The notes under the pieces are model-generated. The model had not been told where the DNA came from, made no database searches, and saw nothing but the letters and a program-made list of their open reading frames with translations. From the NCBI GenBank assembly GCA_029298735.1, contig JANSLP010000247.1, positions 1 to 50,750 of the forward strand: a stretch of 50,750 nucleotides of DNA, read 5' to 3'. Shown one piece after another: positions 44,501 to 50,750 of this stretch. Position 1 is the first letter of the stretch. Every line of letters begins with the position of its first letter. Source of the stretch: Ophiostoma sp. CBS 140.51. Taxonomy: Eukaryota > Ascomycota > Sordariomycetes > Ophiostomatales > Ophiostomataceae. Position numbers and translations under genes: made by a program.

Positions 44501-44985
44501 CAATGGCGTTGCAGTTTGGTTCGGGCTCGATTATTTTATTTTTATTTTTGCCCGATGTGTTGTTCGACACAGCAAAGGGTATCCACCCTCGCCATTTTTT
44601 CTGTTTTCTGCTTCCTACTTTCTGGCTTTCTGTTTTCTGCTTATTCCTTTATTTCTTTTTTATTCCCTTCCAAGAACCAAGAATGCAGACAAAAAGAAAC
44701 ACGCCCTCTCTGCAAAAGTGATTATAAGTATCCTGCGCCGTCGTGTCGCGTGAAAATTCATAAATCCTAGATGGTCTCGATCTCTCATCAGTTCACTCGA
44801 CTTTGTCCTTCACCAACTCCTGCTCTCGTTTTATTGTGCCATTTAACACATCCCTAAGCGCCCAAAGAAGGCACACGTTCTTCACGACGCCACCATCCCT
44901 TCGCTTCTCATACCTTCGCTTGTCCTTTATTGTCGCTTAAGCATCTTTGGTTAAGACCTCGAGCAGTCTATCCCCTCCTCTTCTT

Positions 44986-45378
44986 GTAAGTCAGAACATC
45001 CCGCCGAAAGAGGAAAGAAAGAAATACATGCACGCACACCCGGAAAAAGAATGAAAAAAGAAAAAGTGGAGGACACACAAATGCCCTAGCTAGACAGCCT
45101 GCACCGAGACAGTGGAAGAGCTTCTTTTTATAAAAAGAGAAGAAAAAAGACAAAACGACAATGGCCCAAGAAACACAGAAGGCCAAAAATGAGGGTGTCC
45201 CCAGACTTTCCCACTTGGATGCGAGAGCAAGGATGGCCCTTGTTGCGAAGCCCTGCTACGGCATGCAGCGAGACACCTTGATCGAATGAGCAAGGGGAAT
45301 ATGGGAGCATTGAGAGGAGCATTGACAGAATGGGCAGCATTGGCAATATGGGCAACATGGGCTAACAATGGACCACAG
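44986..45378 (+). other. Predicted 393-bp 5'-leader intron of the 110-aa protein gene
   Basis: A GTAAGT donor at 44986, a GCTAACA branch sequence at 45361-45367 and a CACAG acceptor ending at 45378 lie upstream of the ATG at 45521. The upstream flank (44760-44985) is a C/T-rich leader. At 393 bp it is far longer than the coding introns in this window. Within it, 45305-45360 holds degenerate short repeats of the form GGGAGCATTGA / GGGCAGCATTGG / GGGCAACATGGG. Confidence 0.5.
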
Positions 45379-45520
45379 GTACAACCACGACCAGCTTAGC
45401 CGACTAGCCAGCTTCCGACGACACACACCAAGACGCACACACGCCGCTCTTATTCGTTGTCATCCTTTGCTGCTCCCTTACTCGCTCGCCCACAAAAAAA
45501 CGAAGAGAGAGAAGAGGAAA

Positions 45521-45853
45521 ATGTGCTACTTTGAGCAGACACGCTGGGCCTGCGGCTACTGGAAGTGGGGAAACTTCCGCCAGCAGTGCCCCAAGGAGTA
45601 CCGCACCGGCGAAACGTGTGGACTCAAGCTTGTGTATGCCACAGTGTACCGCAACGAGACGTGCAAGCTGTGTGACCAGATTGAGAAGAAGAACCGCCGT
45701 CTTGAGAAGCTGCAACGAGACGTGGAGCGGTGGCAACACGAGGGCAACCGGCCGGCCACGATCGAAAAGACACAGAATGACATCAACGAGATTGCGGAGC
45801 GGGTGAACCGACTATACCAAGATCATGTCGGTCGGCAGGCCAGCGTAGCCTGA
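45521..45853 (+). CDS. Small Cys/Trp-rich conserved fungal protein (110 aa)
   Basis: The ORF starts at ATG 45521 (context gaaaATGTG) and encodes 110 residues. The N-terminal half is rich in Cys, Trp and Tyr: MCYFEQTRWACGYWKWGNF, then QQCPKEYRTGETCGLKLVY, then ETCKLCDQIEKK. The six cysteines (2, 11, 23, 33, 48, 51) include a C-x2-C pair and may bind zinc. The rest is a charged helix likely to form a coiled coil (RRLEKLQRDVERWQ, then IEKTQNDINEIAERVNRLY). I recall close relatives as uncharacterised proteins in other filamentous ascomycetes but know no function. There is no signal peptide. The gene is isolated by long non-coding stretches on both sides and has a predicted long leader intron, which suggests elaborate regulation (inference). 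Confidence 0.85.
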   Translation: MCYFEQTRWACGYWKWGNFRQQCPKEYRTGETCGLKLVYATVYRNETCKLCDQIEKKNRRLEKLQRDVERWQHEGNRPATIEKTQNDINEIAERVNRLYQDHVGRQASVA

Positions 45854-48800
45854 CGGCCGGGGACGGCAGCGATATTTTTTGCAAAAAGGGGCGGGTCTCG
45901 GACAAGCCGGTATGTTGTATGTGTTGTCAGGCGGGGATAGTTCGACACAAGCGGGAGGGAAAGAGAAAAAAAAGGAAGAAGAAGCGGGAATATTCCATGC
46001 AAGAGCAACCTGCTAACACGTATTTTTTTCCCTGCTAGCCAAGACGGCGGCCAGTGTCGTCGACAAGACTGCATGCAGTATCCATGCATGTTGCATGTCG
46101 GACAATTTTGTGTCCCTGTTTCGGAGCTTCGAAAGGTGGTGGTTGTTCCAGCAGATGGGAGACGCTACAGGAGCATCACTGCTGCTAAGGTGGCGGCGGG
46201 GACTTGAGCACGAGTGCTCTATACCTCTTCTCCTGGACGAGGCCCTCTGGCACCGGCTGCCAGACCCATCTTTGGATCTTCTAGACGTTCGTTCTGTCTT
46301 TCTTTGCGTTTATGCTGCATCATTTGCCTTTGCTTTTGCGTTCTTTTCGCCGTCATATGTTGGTCTTGCTTTCCCTCTTCGGTTTTGTGTGCCTGCCGTT
46401 CCTTCATCGTGGTTTTTTTTCTACCATCCTCGGTCGTTGTTTGAATCTTTCGGTTGCTGCTCTTGTCGTTCACCGTGCTAAGGAACCACCTACGGCATCT
46501 TTGTATCGTTGGCCTTGCTTCAGTTCAGCGGGGCACTAAAAGGGGGAGTTTGTTTTATTATTGACAGAATGTGTCCTGGTGGGATTTGTGTGTCTCTTCT
46601 TGAATTTTATCCTTCTTTTTTTCGTTGTTTTTCTCCATCAGCAGATCTGTCGGCTTCTAATTCGTGTGAAGCGTTTAACCGATAGTGCTCTTTGATGGAT
46701 CAGTACAAAGGCAAAGCCTGGCGTTCCTATTAATTTGATCGTTTTGAAATTTGATAAATGTTGCCCATTTTGTCCACATGCGTGCGTATTTTCTCGTCCG
46801 TTGATCCTGCTGGCCGCTGGCGAAGAGGGGAACTGGGCTGTCGTTTGATTTTTACGGCGCGTGTTGTGCCGCTGGGGTGCAGTACATTGGTCATGGCGGC
46901 TTGGGGTCGTAATAATACTGTAGCATGTGCTGCCTCACAGTAGTTGGGGGCAGGCACACTTGTCGAAAGGCTTTGAAAAGGGCGTAGGCAGTCCAGTAAC
47001 TGGGGGGAAAGGATTAAGAGAAAAAGAAATTGCCACAATGTCTGGGCCGTGTTGACATCGAGCGCGTCGAGTGCCTTGAATATGTGGATCAATCGATAGC
47101 ACGATAGCAGATAGCAGCAGCAAAAGGACGAAATATCCAGTGGATCAGACTTGAGATCAACAGCTAAGAGCCGTAGAGGTGTTTGGAAGTTTGCAACTAG
47201 TACTCAATAAAAGGCAGAGGCGGCTGTCGTAAACAGGACCGCATAGGATCGCATAGTCACGGGAAAACGAGACGCGACGGCGGATGCCCCTCTCTTCCTT
47301 TTGGCGGCCGGCCCCATCTGACAGAACAGTAGAGGTCGGGCACATGCCAGTTGCAGCATGCCCGCGTGCCTGTGTGATGTGTATGTAGAAGCACGGCATT
47401 GTTTGGCGTGGGCCTGTGCAAAAAACAAAAGCAACACACCTAGCAGACAGGCAGTTGTCAGCATCAGGCCAGAGACGAAAGAGGAATAGGGAATACCAGA
47501 CACTGGAAGGAGGGGACCCCTCGACCCGTCGTCCGGGACCCGTTGGGGGCCATCAAGCGGAGACCCAGGCAAGACAGGACAGTTTCGGTGGGCAGTGACG
47601 TAGGTGATTTTCGGGAAGCAACTTCTGCCTTCTTGTTCTGGAGCAAGGGCCCGGAGCCAAGTCTAGCCAGGGCCTGTAGAGGCCTTTGGAAGGATGGGAA
47701 GGGTGACTGCAGTATCTGCTCCTCTGCGTATCTCTGATCCCAATCCCAATATGCCCCCGAGAAAAGCAGATCCTGCAAGCTCGGCGTAAAAACAGGCAAG
47801 AGAGTTTTCAAAAGGCTGGGAGGGGCCGAGGGGTATCGGAAGAAACGCCGTGTACAGGGGGGTTGTTTTGATCTTGCAGTGGACAAGAAGACTGCGGGTG
47901 TACTTGCTCGTGACAATATGTGTGTTTAGAGGGCTGTGGGCAAAATTAGACAGCCCAACCAGTACCACTGTACATTATAAGCGTGACTGATGCTAGACGC
48001 TCATGCTCACCATCGATGCTGACCAGTGCTGCATGCTACCCCTCCAGGCCTCTCACAGGCCGGCCCAGGGGCCTGGCCAGGTTCAACTCAGCCCCCCGAT
48101 GGCCGGAGGCAGTCAAATCAACGTGCTGGCGATGAACGACAGCAAGGGCGAACCGGCTAGGGGCGCGCGAAACAAAAACAGAAGGACAACAGAAGGGAGA
48201 GAGAAGGAACAGAGAAGGAAAACAACACAGCACAGAAACGAAGCTAGAACTGCAGGCCACAAACTAGGGTCTCCACTGAGAAGCAACATCGGCAGCATGC
48301 GCAACGCATGCGCACGTGGTCGATGCTCAATGGGTGCTAAGGCCTGGATATGGGGCATCTGGGAGACGCGGCTAAGGGTAGTTTGGGGAGGTAAATAGCA
48401 AAGTAGAAAGTAGAGAGTTGAACAGGGGGGGGCGAGAGAAAAAGTACATGGTAAAATGGCAAAACGGGCAAAAACAAAACAATGGCCATGGAGAGGCGAG
48501 TAAACAGTCGTGACTGGTTCGTTGGCCAGGTCTACTCAGTAGTTTGTTTCTGTCGAACAGCGGCCTGCAGTGGATGGCCTGCATTAAGGCCTGCAGTGGC
48601 CCAGACGCCAAGGGAGAAAGCGACTGCTCGCGGCTGTTCGGGGTTAGCTAAAACGAGGTGCAGCACTTACTGAATCGTAGCGGCGACGATCAGAAAATAG
48701 AAATTCACGATGACGGCGGGAAGGGGGTGGGAGATGGGAGGACGCAATAGACGGTCCATCAGCCTTGCTGCCGGTCCCGGTCACCAGTCCCAGTCCCGGA

Positions 48801-49253
48801 AGTTTGGTTGCGGTTGCAGTTGCAGTATGTGACTTGCGGGTTGTGGTTGATAAATTGTATATTATAACACTAAGACGGGTATCAAGTGAACAAAAGAAAT
48901 AGTGAAAAGGAAATGCCGAACAGTGTCGAAATAGTACAGAAACAATCTCCAGCCGTGAAGGAGAAAGTGGAAGCTTGATAGGCAAGTTGAAAAAGCCCCA
49001 GAAAGTCCGTCTGTCGTCTGGGGTGTGCTGAAAACTGAAAAAGGAAAAGATAATATCAAATGTTGTTGTATGGGCGCGTGTGGCATGTCGTGGTGCAGTC
49101 GTGTGCGGATAGAAGAAAAACAAGCTTGCAAGAAACGCTTTCGTGGCAAGGCAAGACGAATAACAATGCGAAGTCGTCGAGTGAGAAGGAAACACGGAAC
49201 GAGATCGGAGTGACAAGGCTTATTTAGCTCGAGTCATCAGGGATCGTCCTCAT
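45854..49253. other. Gene-poor region between the 110-aa gene and LAMTOR1
   Basis: About 3.4 kb without a supported gene. A T-rich block lies at 46260-46650. Short direct repeats of GGCCTGCAGTGG occur at 48562-48573 and 48588-48599, with a partial copy between them. A GC-rich patch near 48060-48080 shares CCCAGGGGCCTGGCC with the site near 38765. Part may be the long 3' untranslated region of either flanking gene. Confidence 0.5.
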
Positions 49254-49803
49254 TCATTGACCGACCCGGGCAGCGTCGGTAAAGTTGCCCACAAATGGGC
49301 CGGCGACGTCCGCTTTCGTCGGCAGTGACTCGCCGTACACCTGCGGCACTTGTGTTGTCTCAATGTCGAACTCTTCGATGCGGGCGTCTGGATCGGCGTC
49401 GTCGGTCACGGAGAGCTTCGAAAGAAGATTCTGGTACTGCGCAAAGCGGTTGTCGGGGATGCCCATCGCATACTGGGCTGGCACGCCGTTCGGGTTCGGC
49501 CGGGGTGGTGCGATCTCAAAGACATCGACCATGTTGTCGGAGGTGCGGGCCACAACGCTCTGAAGGGCCTCGAATTCACGCTGCGATTCTTGCGCATCGT
49601 CTTGCTCGTTCATCGTCGGCTCACCGAAGCTGCCGTAGTGTGCGCCGTCGGCGTCATCGAATAGTAGTCTTGACTCGTCGTCCTGGAAGGGAAAACCGTT
49701 CGTTAGTCACAGATTGACCTGATAACCTCGCAGATCATCGTCCACTCACCTCCTCATAGACGCTCCTACGCCGCGCACCGAGGCACGAGCTGCAGTTGCC
49801 CAT
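49254..49803 (-). CDS. LAMTOR1/Meh1-like lipid-anchored scaffold of the Ragulator/EGO complex
   Basis: Two exons, 49803-49750 and 49682-49254, give 160 aa. The 67-bp intron has a GTGAGT donor, a GACTAAC branch site and a TTCCAG acceptor. The N-terminus MGNCSSCLGARRR combines an N-myristoylation glycine at 2 with palmitoylation cysteines at 4 and 7, the classic anchor of p18/LAMTOR1 and yeast Meh1 (Ego1) on the vacuole or late endosome. DDESRLLFDD and HYGSFGEP follow, then a helical region (EFEALQSVVARTSDNMVDVFEI) and FAQYQNLLSKL, as in ascomycete homologues. The complex tethers Rag/Gtr GTPases that signal amino-acid status to TORC1. The assignment rests on the N-terminal pattern and the conserved helix. 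Confidence 0.88.
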
Positions 49804-50750
49804 CGCTTCTATTTATCGACCGTATTGCCGCCTATAGCTCGTCTTTCGTCGTGCGCAGTGGCTAGCCCGGCTGGCCGGGGTGAGGGAGTGTTGAGGAGAT
49901 CGGGAGGTCAGGAGAAAAGCTCGAGAGCTAAAAACAAAAAATCGAAAATGAATGACGTGCCCGGTCGGGTTCAGAACATGCCGGGGACAACCATGGAAGG
50001 CAGCGAGGTTGAGAGCAGCCTGCCTTGAGCGAATGATTGCGATGCGGTGTGTGTTCTTGTCGCTTTGGTCGTCGGGGTGGTTGTTGAAAGCTTCGGTGTT
50101 TGAGGAGGGGGAAACATGCGACGTTGGAAACGATAGCAAAGTATTTTCGCTGTGCTCATTTCCTTTACGGAGACTGTGGAACAAAGGGAAGGTGCAGGGG
50201 AGCTTAGCCAGCAGCACCTGTAGCACCACCGAAAGCAGCAGCCAAAAGGGGAGGGAAGGTGTGTCGGGTGGGGCCGAGTCGCCCCGGATAAAATCCACTT
50301 CCGACCCAGTCTTTTGGTGAGCATTTGTACCTCGCTCACTGAGTTGTGCGGTGAGAGATACTTCATCTTGAAAACAGGCCCCACTCTCCCGATTGGCTGT
50401 CGCGCTGGGAGCACGCTCGAGAACGGAAACCACGACAGGAACAGGCACCAACTCAGCCCCGTCTGTTCGTCCCTGGGCCTGGTCCAGTTCAAAACCAACG
50501 TCCAACGTCAAAACGTCCATGGATCATTCTCAGGGGTAATAACACATCGCGGAAGCTGCGAAGACAACGAGGGGGCAAACTTGTGACACCTTGGAGGCGA
50601 GGCTAATAAAACGAGGAATTTGTCAATCGAGTATTCCCGATAGATGGTGAAGATATGTATTCCGTGAAGAAAATAAAATCATGATATTTTCTTTTATTCG
50701 TATTTTTAAAAAAAAAATAAAAATTCAACAAATCAATTTCAGCATGTCAT
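49804..50750. other. Upstream region of LAMTOR1-like gene, to window end
   Basis: About 950 bp. A 235-codon frame on the minus strand (50520-49813) ends just before the LAMTOR1 start. It has no recognisable motif and the composition of a leader, so it is not called. The last 150 bases are very AT-rich. Confidence 0.5.

Larger units (their letters stand above)
35221..44985. other. Gene-poor region of about 10 kb
   Basis: No protein gene can be supported with confidence. Open frames are short, overlap on both strands and lack known motifs. The sequence alternates AT-rich blocks with GC-rich patches, and two of the GC-rich patches form hairpins (listed). Weak candidates are a 46-codon frame at 37516-37656 and a possible spliced fragment on the minus strand at about 39690-40272. 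Purine-rich (35500-35940) and pyrimidine-rich (44200-44700) stretches occur. Such a space next to a compact gene block may be a large regulatory region or a non-coding transcription unit; this is inference. Confidence 0.5.

Noticed and set aside
44278..44770. Frames of about 147 codons in T-rich sequence
   Set aside because: The Phe/Leu/Pro-rich translation is explained by pyrimidine-rich DNA and appears in two frames at once.
49813..50520. 235-codon frame on - just upstream of the LAMTOR1-like start
   Set aside because: No motif, mixed composition and no good start context; it is probably promoter and leader.
1..50750. tRNA, 5S rRNA, CRISPR arrays, transposon ends
   Set aside because: I looked for B-box (GGTTCGA-type) sequences, 5S-like starts, spaced repeats and long terminal or inverted repeats and saw none that held up by eye. 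A tRNAscan or Rfam run could still find weak cases.

Overview
The window reads as nuclear DNA of a filamentous ascomycete (Pezizomycotina, most likely a Sordariomycete). The evidence is short introns (53-86 bp) with GT...CTAAC/CTGAC...AG signals, compact GC-rich coding regions separated by AT-rich spacers, a GAL4-type Zn2Cys6 regulator, and single-copy eukaryotic housekeeping genes (proteasome alpha-3, MED7, TAPT1/EMP65, LAMTOR1/Meh1, BYE1, ZNF830, URN1). Species-level placement is inference. I saw no tRNA, rRNA, CRISPR array or intact transposon.

Left part (about 0.8-15.8 kb): accessory, catabolic-looking gene cluster. In order it holds a Zn2Cys6 transcription factor (+), a salicylate-hydroxylase-type FAD monooxygenase (-), a 119-aa unknown alpha/beta protein (+), a fumarylacetoacetate-hydrolase-family enzyme (-), a decayed cytochrome P450 (-), a DUF3500 protein (+) and a DHA1-type MFS transporter (+). 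Hydroxylation of an aromatic acid, a hydrolase able to cleave a ring-fission product, an importer or exporter and a local regulator together resemble hydroxybenzoate/gentisate catabolic clusters. No ring-cleaving dioxygenase is visible, so the substrate is open.

Middle part (16.4-35.2 kb): dense housekeeping block. It contains URN1-like WW/FF protein, TAPT1/EMP65, a PAP2 lipid phosphatase (four exons), proteasome alpha-3 with two perfect PACE-type elements upstream, a BYE1-like PHD/TFIIS-M/SPOC protein, a 55-aa Cys-rich protein ending in a CaaX box, MED7, ZNF830 and an F-box protein with RPEL-like motifs. Genes are mostly in convergent or divergent pairs.

Right part (35.2-50.7 kb): gene-poor. 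Only two confident genes occur in 15.5 kb: a 110-aa Cys/Trp-rich fungal protein with a predicted 393-bp 5'-leader intron, and a LAMTOR1/Meh1 homologue with an N-terminal MGNC lipidation signal. The roughly 10-kb space before the 110-aa gene carries GC-rich hairpins and a small tandem repeat but no convincing protein gene. It is a candidate for a long regulatory region or non-coding transcription.
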